NCBI RefSeq assembly: GCF_003574965.1
Contig: NZ_CP032317.1
Location: forward strand, 4,030,001-4,094,000
Direction: 5' to 3'
DNA length: 64,000 nucleotides
DNA from: Hymenobacter oligotrophus
GTDB lineage: Bacteria; Bacteroidota; Bacteroidia; Cytophagales; Hymenobacteraceae
The stretch's first letter is position 1. Each line of letters begins with the position of its first letter. The notes beneath the pieces are model-generated. The model was not told the origin of the DNA, made no database searches, and worked only from the letters and a program-made list of their open reading frames with translations. Positions 8,414 to 17,291 of the stretch are shown one piece after another. A program made the position numbers and the translations under genes.

Positions 8414-10063
8414 ATGGATGCACTCCCGTTATTTTCCACCACTTCGGTACAAAGCTCTGCCAGGCCTGCGCAGGCGGCTGCTTGGCGGCCCGTGGTATTG
8501 GTGCTGAGCACAACCCAAAAATGGCTGCTGCCCGTGGGGCTGTTGTTGTTTGATGTGTTGTTTTGGGAGCAGCACCTAGGGCTGAATCTGGCCGTGTACG
8601 CGCTGCTGGCCGTGGCAGTGTTGCTGGCCAGCCGGCCGCGTAGTGCGTGGCGCTCGGGCTACTTTCGGTTGGTACTGCTGGGTACGCTGGTATCGGCCGG
8701 GGCGGTGGCCTGGTACGGCTCGGGAGCGGCGGCACTGGCCTGCTCCGCTTCGTTGCTGATGCTGTGGGGCTACGCCAACCAGCCCCCGCTAAAGCAGGCC
8801 AGCTTGGCGTTGCTTACGGGCCTAGGAGCGGCGGCCGAGGTGCTGGCTGGTTTGCCCAACTTGCTGCTGCGGGCGCTGCCCAGCCGGCAAACCAAAGTTG
8901 GCCGCGTGGGGTGGTATGTGCGGTTGCTTGCCATGCCGTTGCTGGTGCTCGGGGTGTTTCATGTGTTGTTTGCACTGGCTAATCCGCGCTACCGGGTGCT
9001 GGCCGGCGAGGTATGGGCCCGCTTTGCCGAGTGGCTGGCCAAATACTTAGCGGTGTTGTCGGTGGGACACTTGCTGTTTTTGCTAGTGGGTTTGGCTGCC
9101 GCGGCGGTGGCTTTGTTGCGGGTGCCCGCACCCAGGTTGGCGCAGTGGGAGGCCGGCTTTGCCGAAGCAGTGGTGCGCCGGCGCGACGGGGTAGCCTCGT
9201 TTGCCGTGCGCAACCCCGATTTCCGGCGGCGCACGTTCCGCCTCGCCGATTTGCGCAAAGAGTACCTAGGGGCCGTAGCCGTGTTTGGGCTCGTCAACCT
9301 GCTGCTGTTGGTCGTCAACGCCATCGATGTGCAATGGCTGTGGTTTGGTTTCCGGCCCGAGGGCAATTTCAACCTGGCGCAGTTCGTGCACGAGGGCACC
9401 TACGTGCTCATCTTCAGCATATTGCTGGCCATGGGCATCGTGCTGTGGTTTTTCCGGCGCAACCTCAATTTCTACCAACCGGGTTTGCCTTTGCTGCGCT
9501 GGGGTGCCACGGTGTGGGTGGTCCAAAACGCTGTGCTGGCGGTATCGGTAGGGTTGCGCAACTACTATTATATCTCGCACATGGGCTTGGCTTACAAGCG
9601 CATAGGCGTGTGTTTCTTTCTGCTGCTCACGCTGTTTGGGCTGGTTACCATCCTGCTCAAAATCTGGCAGCGGCGTTCGGCTTTTGCATTGGTTCGGCTG
9701 AACAGCGTAGCCGCGTACCTCGTGCTGCTCTGCTTGGCACTGGGCAACTGGGAAATCTGGATTGCGCGCTACAACCTGACCTCCGGGTTTCGGCAAATCG
9801 ATTACGGGTTTCTGCTGAGCATGCCCGGCCGCGTGCTGCCCGAGCTGGTGCGCCACCGCGCTACCCTCAACCGCACGCCTAGCATCACTACCGCCGCTAC
9901 CTACAGCGGCTACGGCAGCCAAGCCCTAAAACCCGATGCTGCCCAGCGCCTGCTCGATGCACGCGTGGCGCGCTGGCGCGCTTACTACCAGGCAACCGCC
10001 AGCTGGCAGGATTGGACCTACGCCGATTGGCAGGCCTACCGCCAGCTCAGCCAACGGCACTAA
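8414..10063 (+). CDS. DUF4173 family membrane protein
   Basis: 549 residues with about twelve transmembrane segments. The family-typical block lies in the second half: NAIDVQWLWFGF, QFVHEGTYVLIFSILLAMGI, NLNFYQ, VGLRNYYY, YKRIGV. The function of DUF4173 is not established. I chose ATG 8414 rather than the in-frame ATG 8375 because the operator at 8385-8401 would otherwise be coding and because AAAGGA lies just before 8414. Regulation by the winged-helix protein at 8069 is inferred from the shared operator. Confidence 0.85.
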   Translation: MDALPLFSTTSVQSSARPAQAAAWRPVVLVLSTTQKWLLPVGLLLFDVLFWEQHLGLNLAVYALLAVAVLLASRPRSAWRSGYFRLVLLGTLVSAGAVAWYGSGAAALACSASLLMLWGYANQPPLKQASLALLTGLGAAAEVLAGLPNLLLRALPSRQTKVGRVGWYVRLLAMPLLVLGVFHVLFALANPRYRVLAGEVWARFAEWLAKYLAVLSVGHLLFLLVGLAAAAVALLRVPAPRLAQWEAGFAEAVVRRRDGVASFAVRNPDFRRRTFRLADLRKEYLGAVAVFGLVNLLLLVVNAIDVQWLWFGFRPEGNFNLAQFVHEGTYVLIFSILLAMGIVLWFFRRNLNFYQPGLPLLRWGATVWVVQNAVLAVSVGLRNYYYISHMGLAYKRIGVCFFLLLTLFGLVTILLKIWQRRSAFALVRLNSVAAYLVLLCLALGNWEIWIARYNLTSGFRQIDYGFLLSMPGRVLPELVRHRATLNRTPSITTAATYSGYGSQALKPDAAQRLLDARVARWRAYYQATASWQDWTYADWQAYRQLSQRH

Positions 10064-10070
10064 TCCGGCT

Positions 10071-10105
10071 GCCCTAGGTGCTGCGGGCAGCTGCGGCACC
10101 TAGGG
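10071..10105. terminator. Hairpin with CCTAGG in both arms
   Basis: Arms GCCCTAGGTGCTGC (10071-10084) and GCGGCACCTAGGGC (10092-10105) pair with one mismatch around a 7-base loop. It directly follows the DUF4173 stop and has no T-tract. Confidence 0.5.
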
Positions 10106-10167
10106 CACTGCCCCAGTTTATCACCCATAAACCTGCCTGCTCTGCTGCCGGGCCCGCACCCTTTGCC

Positions 10168-10941
10168 ATGATGACGTTTGCCGACTGGACTGCGTACTTC
10201 CGCGCCAACCAAAACCACCTGGCCGAGCTGAGCTGGGACGATACCTACCGCCTTACCGAGCGCGAACGACGCGCGGCGGGCCGCTCGCTACAGCACTTTC
10301 AGCGCGGCGAAAGCTCCGAGGGGCACCACTTGTACCACCACGCCCAAACCAGCCACGATGCCGACTACCTCGCGGCCATGCGCCTGTTTATTGCCGAAGA
10401 ACAAGGCCACGCCAAGGTGCTGGGGCGTTTTTTGGACGTGCAAGGCTTACCCCGCCTGCGCGTGTGCTTCACCGACAACGTATTTCGCTGGCTGCGGCGC
10501 CTCAGCAATTGGGAGCACACCATTCGGTTGCTGCTCACGGCCGAGATAATTGCTGCTGTGTACTACCGCGCCCTGTACCACGCTACTTACTCGGGGCTGC
10601 TGCAGCAAATATGCCTGCGCATTTTGCGTGACGAGCGGCAGCACATTGCCTTTCAGTGCAGCACCCTGCGGTATTTGCGCCCGCGGCGTAGCAGCCTGGG
10701 GTGGTGGCTCAGCCAACAACTACACCGCGGCCTGATGATTGGCACGACGGCTGTGGTGTGGGTGTGCTACAACCGCACGTTGTGGGCAGGGGGCATGGGG
10801 CCGGTGGGGTTTGCGGCCGGCGTAGCGCAAGAGTGGGAGCGGGCCCAGCAACTCCTGCGGACCCCGGCTGCCGAGCTACCTGCCGCCCAGGGCAGCGTTG
10901 GGCACCTAGGCCCGGCGCACCTAGCAACTCAGGGGCAATGA
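10168..10941 (+). CDS. Ferritin-like di-iron protein
   Basis: 257 residues from ATG 10168; codons before that are not convincing, and CACCCTTTG just upstream resembles a -7 box. The four-helix ferritin-like pattern is visible: FIAEEQGHAKVLGRF (EExxH) in one helix, LLLTAEIIAAVYYRALY with a Glu in the next, and RDERQHIAFQ (ExxxH) in the last. These are the metal ligands of ferritin-like oxidases or hydroxylases. The substrate is unknown. The ATGA at 10938 overlaps it with the next gene. Confidence 0.8.
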   Translation: MMTFADWTAYFRANQNHLAELSWDDTYRLTERERRAAGRSLQHFQRGESSEGHHLYHHAQTSHDADYLAAMRLFIAEEQGHAKVLGRFLDVQGLPRLRVCFTDNVFRWLRRLSNWEHTIRLLLTAEIIAAVYYRALYHATYSGLLQQICLRILRDERQHIAFQCSTLRYLRPRRSSLGWWLSQQLHRGLMIGTTAVVWVCYNRTLWAGGMGPVGFAAGVAQEWERAQQLLRTPAAELPAAQGSVGHLGPAHLATQGQ

Positions 10942-11285
10942 TAGCGCTGCTCGTGCGGGGCGTGCAGTTGGCGCCAATGGCCATGTGGTGGGGGCTGGGC
11001 ATGGCGGTTGTTGCGGCCCTAAATTTACTTGGCCAGGAGGAGCTGTGGCCCCATACCCCGGCCGCCGCCATGGCCTGCCAAGCCATGCTCGCGGCTGGGG
11101 TAGGCTGCGTGGTAGCATCGGCACCCGTTGCGGCATGGCGGTGGGCGGCGGTACTGCCGGGGCAGGTGCTGCCGGCCCTGGCCAGGCTAGTGGCTATTGC
11201 AGGTGCAATTGTGGCTGTACCCGTGCTGATATTTCTGGTTGTATCGGTTGTGTGGGCCGCCGGCGAGGCAATTACCCGCTACTGA
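10938..11285 (+). CDS. Small predicted membrane protein
   Basis: 115 residues. Starts at an ATG that shares ATGA with the stop of the ferritin-like gene, a common sign of translational coupling. Three to four hydrophobic segments (MAMWWGLGMAVVAALNLL, MACQAMLAAGVGCVVASA, ALARLVAIAGAIVAVPVLIFLVVSVVWAA). No family recognised. Coupling suggests a partnership with the ferritin-like protein at the membrane. Confidence 0.6.
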   Translation: MIALLVRGVQLAPMAMWWGLGMAVVAALNLLGQEELWPHTPAAAMACQAMLAAGVGCVVASAPVAAWRWAAVLPGQVLPALARLVAIAGAIVAVPVLIFLVVSVVWAAGEAITRY

Positions 11286-11308
11286 ACCGGCTCCCGGCTG
11301 GCAACTGG

Positions 11309-11316
11309 TATATTTG
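11309..11316 (+). promoter_or_regulatory. -7 element TATATTTG for the PBP gene
   Basis: Exact TAnnTTTG, 49 bases before ATG 11366. No clear -33 TTG at the usual distance. Confidence 0.55.
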
Positions 11317-11365
11317 TATTTCAGCCGGAGCGTTTACGTGCCAGCTCCCCGGTTTTTCTTGCCCG

Positions 11366-13759
11366 ATGCCCTCGACTGAAGCTCAGCATATTAACGCCGC
11401 TACGCCCCCAAAGCCCCGCCCCAAGCGTTCTTGGCCTAACCGCCTTTCGCGCATTGCTTGGGCTGCTTTTGCTGCCGCGGCTGGTTTTTTTCTGCTGCTG
11501 CCTATTCTGGTAGCTTCCAACTTCTTGTTCCTGTTCGGCAAATCGCCGAGCCTCGAGGAGCTGGAAGACCCCAAAGTAGAGCAGCCTTCCGAGGTGTTTA
11601 CCTCCGACGGCGTGCTGCTTGGGCGCTACTACCGCGAAAACCGTTACCCCGTGCCGCTCGACAGCATGTCGCCGTGGCTGATAAAGGCCTTGGTGGCTAC
11701 CGAAGACATCCGCTACCAGGAGCACTCCGGCATCGATCCGCAGGCATTGGTGGGCTCGGTGGTGGCTGCCGCCCGCGGGCAAAAGCGCGGGGGCTCCACC
11801 ATTACGCAGCAGCTGGCCAAAAACCTCTACAAAACCCGCCGCGGCGAGCAGGGCCTCCTAGGTCATGTACCCGTGGTGAGCACCATCATTGCCAAGCTGA
11901 AGGAGTGGCTGACGGCCGTGGAGCTGGAGCGCCGCTACACCAAGGATGAAATCCTGCGCATGTACCTCAACACCGTCGATTACGGTTCGCAGTCGTACGG
12001 CATTAAGGTGGCGGCCAAAACGTTCTTCAGCACCACGCCCGACAGCCTCCGCCCCGAGCAAGTAGCGGTGCTGGTAGGCGCCCTCAACAACCCCACGGCT
12101 TTTAACGCGCGCTTCCACCCCGAAGCCGCCACCCGGCGCCGCAATTTGGTGCTCGAGCGCATGGGGCAAGCGGGGGTGTTGCCCGCCGCGCAAGTGAAAA
12201 TTCTGCAGGCGCAGCCCATCGTGCTGAAGTACCAGGTAGAAAAGCACGTCGACGGCCCCGAAAACTACTTCCGCACGGCCATCAGCCAGTTCGTAAACGA
12301 CTGGTGCGAGAAGAACGGCTACGACATGTACCGCGACGGACTGCGCATCTACACCACCATCGACTCGCGCATGCAGGAGCACGCCGAGGACGCCGTGCAG
12401 AAGCGCATGAAAACGCTGCAGCGCAGCTTCGATAATTTCTGGCGCAACCGCGGCAAAAACCCGTGGGTGGATGAAGATGGCAACGAAATTCCCAACTTCA
12501 TTGAAACGCAGATTAAGCGCACCGAGCTATACAAAGAGCTGGCCACGCGCTACAAAGGCAACCCCGCCGGCCTGGATTCGGCCCTGAACACCAAGCGCCC
12601 CATGAAGGTGTTTACCTGGAAGGGAGACGGCGACACTACGCTGCTGCTTTCGCCGCTCGACTCGTTGGCGTACTACAAACACTTTCTGCACGCCGGCATG
12701 ATGTCGATGGACCCGTACACCGGGCACATCAAAGCCTGGGTGGGTGGCCTGAACTATCGTTTCTTTCAGTACGACCACGTAAAGCAGGGCAAACGGCAGG
12801 CCGGCTCCACATTTAAGCCGTTTGTGTACCTCACCGCCATCGATAAAGGCTACGCGCCCTGCGACCGGATTCGGGACGAGCGCGTGACGATAAATTACGT
12901 GGAGAACGGCAAGCCCATGGAGTGGAAGCCCGACAACGTAACGCGAGAGTACACGGGCATCAACATGACGCTGCGCCACGCCATGGCCCGCTCGGTAAAC
13001 TCCGTAACGGCCCAGCTTACCGAGCGTGTGGGCTGGAACGAGGTAGCCAAATATGCCAACAAAGTGGGCATCCGGAGCAAGCTGCTGGGCGTACCGAGCA
13101 TCGGCCTAGGTTCGGCCGGCGACGTGAGCGTGTACGAAATGGTGAATGCCTACAGCACGTTCGTAAACGGGGGCTTCCGGCCCGAGCCGCTCATCGTTAC
13201 GCGCATCGAAGACCGCAACGGCAACGTTATTAAGCAGTTCGATCCGCAGCAGAAACGCGTGATTCCGGCCGAAACGGCTTGGCTGATGGTGTACATGCTG
13301 CGCGGCGGCATGGACGAGCCCGGCGGTACCTCGCAGGGCTTGTGGGAGTACGACCTGTGGAAGAAGAACAACCAGATCGGCGGCAAAACCGGCACCACCT
13401 CCAACTATTCCGACGGCTGGTACATGGGCATTACCAAAGACCTCGTGACTGGGGTGTGGGTCGGTGGCGAAGACCGCTCCATTCACTTCTTCCGCTCGGA
13501 GCAGGGCGAAGGCGGCCGTATGGCGCTGCCGGTGTTCGGCATGTTCATGGAGCGTATTTACAAGGACAAGGAGTTAGGTATTACGCCCGGCCCATTTCCG
13601 AAGTACCCCGGCAAAATCAATCGCAAGTACATCTGCTACTCCGAGGATTCGCGCCCGCGCCGCCAGAAAGTGGAAGTAGACTCGATTGTGGTGGACAACC
13701 TGCTCGACCGCATTAACGAAGGCACCATTGAGGTGCCCGATAGCCTGAAGGCGCAGTAG
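11366..13759 (+). CDS. Class A penicillin-binding protein (PBP1a-like)
   Basis: 797 residues. Bifunctional peptidoglycan synthase in the inner membrane. An N-terminal basic tail is followed by a transmembrane helix (about 29-57). The GT51 transglycosylase has the catalytic Glu at 113 (ATEDIRYQEH) and GGSTITQQLAKN near 142. The transpeptidase has Ser481 in STFK, the SVN motif at 543 and KTGT at 674. Length and motif order are standard for the family. The open frame upstream to 10985 is a shadow of the previous gene; ATG 11366 follows a -7 box. Followed by a GTAGCGC repeat and a strong terminator. Confidence 0.95.
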   Translation: MPSTEAQHINAATPPKPRPKRSWPNRLSRIAWAAFAAAAGFFLLLPILVASNFLFLFGKSPSLEELEDPKVEQPSEVFTSDGVLLGRYYRENRYPVPLDSMSPWLIKALVATEDIRYQEHSGIDPQALVGSVVAAARGQKRGGSTITQQLAKNLYKTRRGEQGLLGHVPVVSTIIAKLKEWLTAVELERRYTKDEILRMYLNTVDYGSQSYGIKVAAKTFFSTTPDSLRPEQVAVLVGALNNPTAFNARFHPEAATRRRNLVLERMGQAGVLPAAQVKILQAQPIVLKYQVEKHVDGPENYFRTAISQFVNDWCEKNGYDMYRDGLRIYTTIDSRMQEHAEDAVQKRMKTLQRSFDNFWRNRGKNPWVDEDGNEIPNFIETQIKRTELYKELATRYKGNPAGLDSALNTKRPMKVFTWKGDGDTTLLLSPLDSLAYYKHFLHAGMMSMDPYTGHIKAWVGGLNYRFFQYDHVKQGKRQAGSTFKPFVYLTAIDKGYAPCDRIRDERVTINYVENGKPMEWKPDNVTREYTGINMTLRHAMARSVNSVTAQLTERVGWNEVAKYANKVGIRSKLLGVPSIGLGSAGDVSVYEMVNAYSTFVNGGFRPEPLIVTRIEDRNGNVIKQFDPQQKRVIPAETAWLMVYMLRGGMDEPGGTSQGLWEYDLWKKNNQIGGKTGTTSNYSDGWYMGITKDLVTGVWVGGEDRSIHFFRSEQGEGGRMALPVFGMFMERIYKDKELGITPGPFPKYPGKINRKYICYSEDSRPRRQKVEVDSIVVDNLLDRINEGTIEVPDSLKAQ

Positions 13760-13798
13760 CACCTAGGCTTGCTAATCCGCGTTGCGGCGGGCCTTGGT

Positions 13799-13924
13799 GT
13801 AGCGCCGAGTGCCACTCGGCGCTGGCGCGGCGCGCGCCAATCCGGCACCGCGCCATATGACATAGAACCACGCAGTCCAGCATGGCGGCTGTTGGCCGCC
13901 GCGCCGAGTAACACTCAGCGCTAC
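13799..13924. repeat. GTAGCGC-bounded dispersed repeat, copy A (126 bp)
   Basis: Starts GTAGCGCCGAGTGCCACTCG and ends CGAGTAACACTCAGCGCTAC, imperfect inverted ends. The same 126-bp unit, with scattered substitutions, is at 61269-61394; similarity continues about 30 bases past the right end (CGCCTCGCA...TAGTGC). It contains no ORF of interest. Likely a non-autonomous REP/MITE-like element between pbp and the TIGR01777 gene; together with the terminator it accounts for the 303-base gap. Confidence 0.8.
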
Positions 13925-13988
13925 TGCGGACGCCTCGCACCTGGGCTTGCTAGTGCGCTTGTGCCCTAGGTGGCGCGCACAGTGCCAG

Positions 13989-14049
13989 CCCAAAACACCG
14001 GGCCCGCCAAGCAGTATTGCACTGCCTGGCGGGCCCGGGTTGTTTTGGG
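13989..14049. terminator. Long bidirectional terminator hairpin
   Basis: CCCAAAACACCGGGCCCGCC at 13989 pairs with the complementary segment ending at 14049, with few mismatches, around a short loop near 14014. It lies between convergent pbp and the TIGR01777 gene. Confidence 0.8.
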
Positions 14050-14062
14050 TGACGCAGGTGCG

Positions 14063-14992
14063 TTAGCCTTCCTCGCGCTGGTAGAATGACTCCAGTGCTT
14101 CGCGCAGGTGCGGGTGTTCAAACTTAAAGCCTTGCTCCATTACTTTTTGGGCGCTAACCCGCTGCGAGGCCAGCACAATCTCGCTCATCTCGCCCATCAG
14201 CAGTTTCAGGCCGAACTCCGGCACCTTGGGCAATACCAACGGGCGATGTAGTACATCGGCCAGGGTGGAGGTAAACTCCTTATTGGTAACCGGGTGCGGC
14301 GACACCGCATTGTACGTGCCCTGCCACTCCGGTTCTTCCATCATCTGAATCAGCAAGCGGCAGAGGTCGTCGATATGTACCCACGACATGTACTGGCGCC
14401 CCGAACCTAGGGCCGCACCGGCCATCAGCTTAACCGGGCGGGCAATGCTGGGCAGCGCGCCGCCCTCGTCGCTGAGCACAATGCCGATACGCGTGATGAC
14501 GGTGCGGATGCCTAGGTCTTGCACCTGTTGGGCAGCCCGTTCCCATTGCGTCGCTACGTCGGCCAGAAAGTCGTCGGCCGGAGCGGGTGGAGTCTCTTCC
14601 GTCAGCATCCGGTCGTCGGCGTCGCCGTAAATGCCGATTGCCGAGGCCGAGATAAATGCCTTCACGTGGTGCGGCCGCTCGCGCAGCTCGCGGGCCAGCA
14701 GGTTGGTGCCGCCCACGCGGCTCGACATGATTTCGTGCTTGCGCTCCTCCGACCATTTCTCGTCCGAAACGCTGGCGCCGGCCAGGTTCACAATGAAATC
14801 GGCGTAGCCGATGGCGGCCTCGTCAATTTGGCCGGCGGAGGGGTCCCAACGGAAGCTGCAGTAGTGGCCACGCCCGGTTTGCCGGCTTAAGTGGGCCACT
14901 TCGTAGCCTGCGTCAATCAGCATTTCGGAAAGGCGCATGCCGATAAGGCCGCGGCCACCCGAAATCAACACTTTGCGCAACGATGGTTTCAT
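14063..14992 (-). CDS. TIGR01777 family SDR epimerase (YfcH-like)
   Basis: 309 residues. Atypical short-chain dehydrogenase/epimerase. N-terminal NAD(P)-binding motif GGRGLIG (residues 12-18; usual form GGTGLIG). Typical family blocks follow: VNLAGASVSDEKWSEERK, SASAIGIYG, and WVHIDDLCRLL. The C-terminal DUF1731 region ends with LASQRVSAQKVMEQGFKFEHP. The physiological substrate of this family is not established. It appears to be transcribed alone. Confidence 0.9.
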   Translation of the reverse strand: MKPSLRKVLISGGRGLIGMRLSEMLIDAGYEVAHLSRQTGRGHYCSFRWDPSAGQIDEAAIGYADFIVNLAGASVSDEKWSEERKHEIMSSRVGGTNLLARELRERPHHVKAFISASAIGIYGDADDRMLTEETPPAPADDFLADVATQWERAAQQVQDLGIRTVITRIGIVLSDEGGALPSIARPVKLMAGAALGSGRQYMSWVHIDDLCRLLIQMMEEPEWQGTYNAVSPHPVTNKEFTSTLADVLHRPLVLPKVPEFGLKLLMGEMSEIVLASQRVSAQKVMEQGFKFEHPHLREALESFYQREEG

Positions 14993-15123
14993 TGTGTAAG
15001 CAACACGAAAGGACCGATTACTGCCGGTAAGTTCAAAAAGGGCTGCAAGTTAAACTGCAGGCGCCACATGCTTTTCACCGCAACAGCGCGGCCAACGATT
15101 AGGTGCGCTGCCAGCCACGAGGG

Positions 15124-15789
15124 TTACTTGCCGATCAGTCGCAAAAACTCGCGCCGCAGTTGTTCGTCGCGCTCGAAAGCCCCGCCGTATTCTGCCGTAA
15201 TGGTGGAGCTGCTGGTATCGTTTACGCCGCGGCTCATCACGCACAAGTGGTCGGCCTCGATGAGCACGGCCACGTCGTCGGTACGCAGGCTTTGCTTCAG
15301 CTCCTCGGCAATTTGGCGGGTGAGGCGCTCTTGCACCTGCGGGCGGCGGGCGTAGTACTGCACCACGCGGTTCAGCTTAGAAAGGCCAACCACGTGCTCG
15401 CCGGGCAGGTACGCTACGTGGGCCTTACCTATAATAGGTACAAAGTGATGCTCGCAGCACGAGAACAAAGTGATGTCGCGCTCTACCAGAATATGGTGGT
15501 ACTGGTACCGGTTTTCAAACAAACGAACCTCGGGGCGGTGCTGCGGATCGAGCCCGCGGAACCACTCATTCACGAACATCTTGGCCACGCGGCGCGGCGT
15601 GCCGTTCAGGCTGTCGTCGGTGAGGTCGAGGCCGAGCAAATGCATAATCTCGCGGAAGTGCGCGGTGATGCCCGCAATTTTATCTTCCTCGCTAAGCGCA
15701 AAAGCATCGTCGCGCAATGGGGTGCGCAACTCGGCATCGAGGTGGTCGTCGGCGCCCGGAAGGGCTGCCGGATCGGGCTGTTTAGCCAT
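15124..15789 (-). CDS. folE: GTP cyclohydrolase I
   Basis: 221 residues. Converts GTP to 7,8-dihydroneopterin triphosphate, the entry step to folate and other pterins. Zinc-site and catalytic block FSCCEHHFVPIIGKAHVAYLP near residues 108-128, then GLSKLNRVV and RPQVQERLT, all diagnostic. The N-terminal 40 residues are variable. Its start overlaps the end of the QueD/PTPS gene by 8 bases, so the two are translationally linked and act on consecutive intermediates. Confidence 0.96.
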   Translation of the reverse strand: MAKQPDPAALPGADDHLDAELRTPLRDDAFALSEEDKIAGITAHFREIMHLLGLDLTDDSLNGTPRRVAKMFVNEWFRGLDPQHRPEVRLFENRYQYHHILVERDITLFSCCEHHFVPIIGKAHVAYLPGEHVVGLSKLNRVVQYYARRPQVQERLTRQIAEELKQSLRTDDVAVLIEADHLCVMSRGVNDTSSSTITAEYGGAFERDEQLRREFLRLIGK

Positions 15790-16189
15790 GATATTCTACA
15801 AAGTTGCGGTCCGTTTCGAAAAGCGTGACCGATAAGGCCAAGTTGGTGGCCAGGTGAGGCCGTAGCCGCTGCCAGCACACGCGGGCAATGTTCTCGGCCG
15901 TAGGGTTCAGGTGGCGAAAATCTTCGGTGTCGAGATTCAGGTTGCGGTGGTCAAAGGTATTTAGAATCTCGCTTTTGATGAGGTTACTCAGCTCCTTCAA
16001 ATCGTACACATAGCCCGTGTCGGGGTTGGGCTCGCCGGTAAGGCGCACCGTCAGCACGTAGTTGTGGCCGTGGTAGTTGGGGTTGTTGCACAGGCCAAAC
16101 ACGCGGTCGTTTTCCTCGTCCGTCCACTGGGGGTTATAAAGGCGGTGCGCGGCGTTGAAGTGCTCGGTGCGTCCTACGGTTACTTTCAT
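15782..16189 (-). CDS. 6-pyruvoyl-tetrahydropterin synthase / QueD family
   Basis: 135 residues. Zinc-dependent enzyme acting on dihydroneopterin triphosphate, the FolE product. Zinc ligands: His in HFNAAHRL and the pair HGHNY; the catalytic Cys is in GLCNNPNYHGH. FDHRNLN and PTAENIARV are further family blocks. It could be QueD (queuosine precursor) or a PTPS-type enzyme; sequence alone does not decide, and no queC or queE is visible here. First gene of the two-gene unit with folE. Confidence 0.9.
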   Translation of the reverse strand: MKVTVGRTEHFNAAHRLYNPQWTDEENDRVFGLCNNPNYHGHNYVLTVRLTGEPNPDTGYVYDLKELSNLIKSEILNTFDHRNLNLDTEDFRHLNPTAENIARVCWQRLRPHLATNLALSVTLFETDRNFVEYHG

Positions 16190-16344
16190 GTGGTCCTTAA
16201 CTCCAAGTTCGGGTCGTTTGTTTCGGTATTCGCATCCTGCTCAATAACAGTACTTTATCAAGTATATATTTTTCTAATCTTGAACTTATCAAATATTGCG
16301 AAGGATATATCTAATAAAAGTGATATTGAGTGAAAAAAATCTAG

Positions 16345-16371
16345 CCCCTACTCTGGCGCTTTGTGTAGGGG
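16345..16371. promoter_or_regulatory. Inverted repeat CCCCTAC-N13-GTAGGGG in an AT-rich upstream region
   Basis: Seven-bp arms with a 13-base spacer, just upstream of the -7 box at 16376. The stretch 16245-16340 is much AT-richer than the rest of the window. Could be an operator or an upstream hairpin. Confidence 0.4.
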
Positions 16372-16375
16372 TGGT

Positions 16376-16383
16376 TAAATTTG
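16376..16383 (+). promoter_or_regulatory. -7 element TAAATTTG
   Basis: Exact TAnnTTTG, 71 bases upstream of ATG 16455. Confidence 0.5.
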
Positions 16384-16454
16384 GTGAGTTGTTACCCGCA
16401 AATAGCGAGCGGCTGCACTTCACACTTCGTTTTCACACACTTATTTCACTCTCT

Positions 16455-17159
16455 ATGAAATCAGGCGTACTCCTCTCTCTGTTGCTGTTCGTCCTGACGA
16501 CTGCAGGCTTCGCTCAACGCTCGCCCGTAGACGAAACGGAAATGGCAGTAAAAGGCATCCCTCGTAAAGGTCAGCGCGTTACTATTCAGCTGGATAGCAA
16601 GCGCGTAGAAGACTCGTGGGTAAAGCTCATCAACGAAAAAATCGGCAAGGTAAAGGCCGATAAAGGCGTGTACTCGATGGATGGTGTCGTGGTTGAGTCG
16701 ATTTCAAAGACTCCGATCCGCATTATCTCGAAGGTTGACGCCGTACCGACCGGTACTACCGTTTGGTGGTCGATTGACTTGGGCAACGCTTACCTGAGCA
16801 AAGACGCTACGCCGCAGCAGTGGAAGTCGGCCGAAAGCTACCTGAAGGACTTTGCCCGTCAGCTGTACCGCGAAGACATTGCCCTGCAAGTGCAAGAAGC
16901 CGAGCGCGCCCTGATCAACTCGCAGAACAACCACATGGCCGTTATTGCTAAGCAAGACGCCATCAAGAAGGACATCGAGCGCAACAAGCAGAAGAAAATT
17001 GAAATTCAGCAGCAGCTGGCCGAAAACGCTGCCGAACTGGTGAAGCTCAACAACATGGTTGACTCGAACCTGAAGGAGCAAGAAGCCGCTCGCGCCGACA
17101 TTGTGAACATGCGTGTGCAGCTGGAGTCGGTTAAAGAGCGCATGAACAAAATCGAGTAG
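16455..17159 (+). CDS. Secreted coiled-coil protein, unknown function
   Basis: 234 residues from ATG 16455, which starts a clean signal peptide (MKSGVLLSLLLFVLTTAGFAQ). The in-frame extension back to 16296 is not protein-like. Residues 25-140 form a mixed domain (VTIQLDSKRVEDSWVKLINEKIGKV...TTVWWSIDLG). Residues about 145-234 are a long coiled coil rich in Gln/Lys/Glu (EIQQQLAENAAELVKLNNMV). Probably periplasmic. No family recognised with confidence. Codon use suggests good expression. Closed by an intrinsic terminator. Confidence 0.8.
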   Translation: MKSGVLLSLLLFVLTTAGFAQRSPVDETEMAVKGIPRKGQRVTIQLDSKRVEDSWVKLINEKIGKVKADKGVYSMDGVVVESISKTPIRIISKVDAVPTGTTVWWSIDLGNAYLSKDATPQQWKSAESYLKDFARQLYREDIALQVQEAERALINSQNNHMAVIAKQDAIKKDIERNKQKKIEIQQQLAENAAELVKLNNMVDSNLKEQEAARADIVNMRVQLESVKERMNKIE

Positions 17160-17180
17160 TTCAGCGTCCAGCTTATTAAT

Positions 17181-17215
17181 AGCAAAGCCCCGCCGTTATG
17201 GCGGGGCTTTTTGCT
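17181..17215 (+). terminator. Intrinsic terminator
   Basis: AAAGCCCCGCC / GGCGGGGCTTT with a 5-base loop and T-rich tail. Nearly the same GC stem as the rho terminator at 2021-2060. Confidence 0.9.
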
Positions 17216-17291
17216 TTCAGGCCGGTTCTAAATCGGTGTTGTGGCATGGTGGCAGGGCCCTAGGTGCTGGTGGTTGCCTGCCGACTGGGGG

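Noticed and set aside
10985-11365. N-terminal extension of the PBP frame
   Set aside because: It runs through the small membrane gene and past a -7 box; ATG 11366 gives the normal PBP start.
13799-13924. Riboswitch or tRNA-like reading of the 126-bp repeat
   Set aside because: A second copy at 61269 next to an unrelated gene and the inverted ends fit a dispersed element better than a riboswitch.
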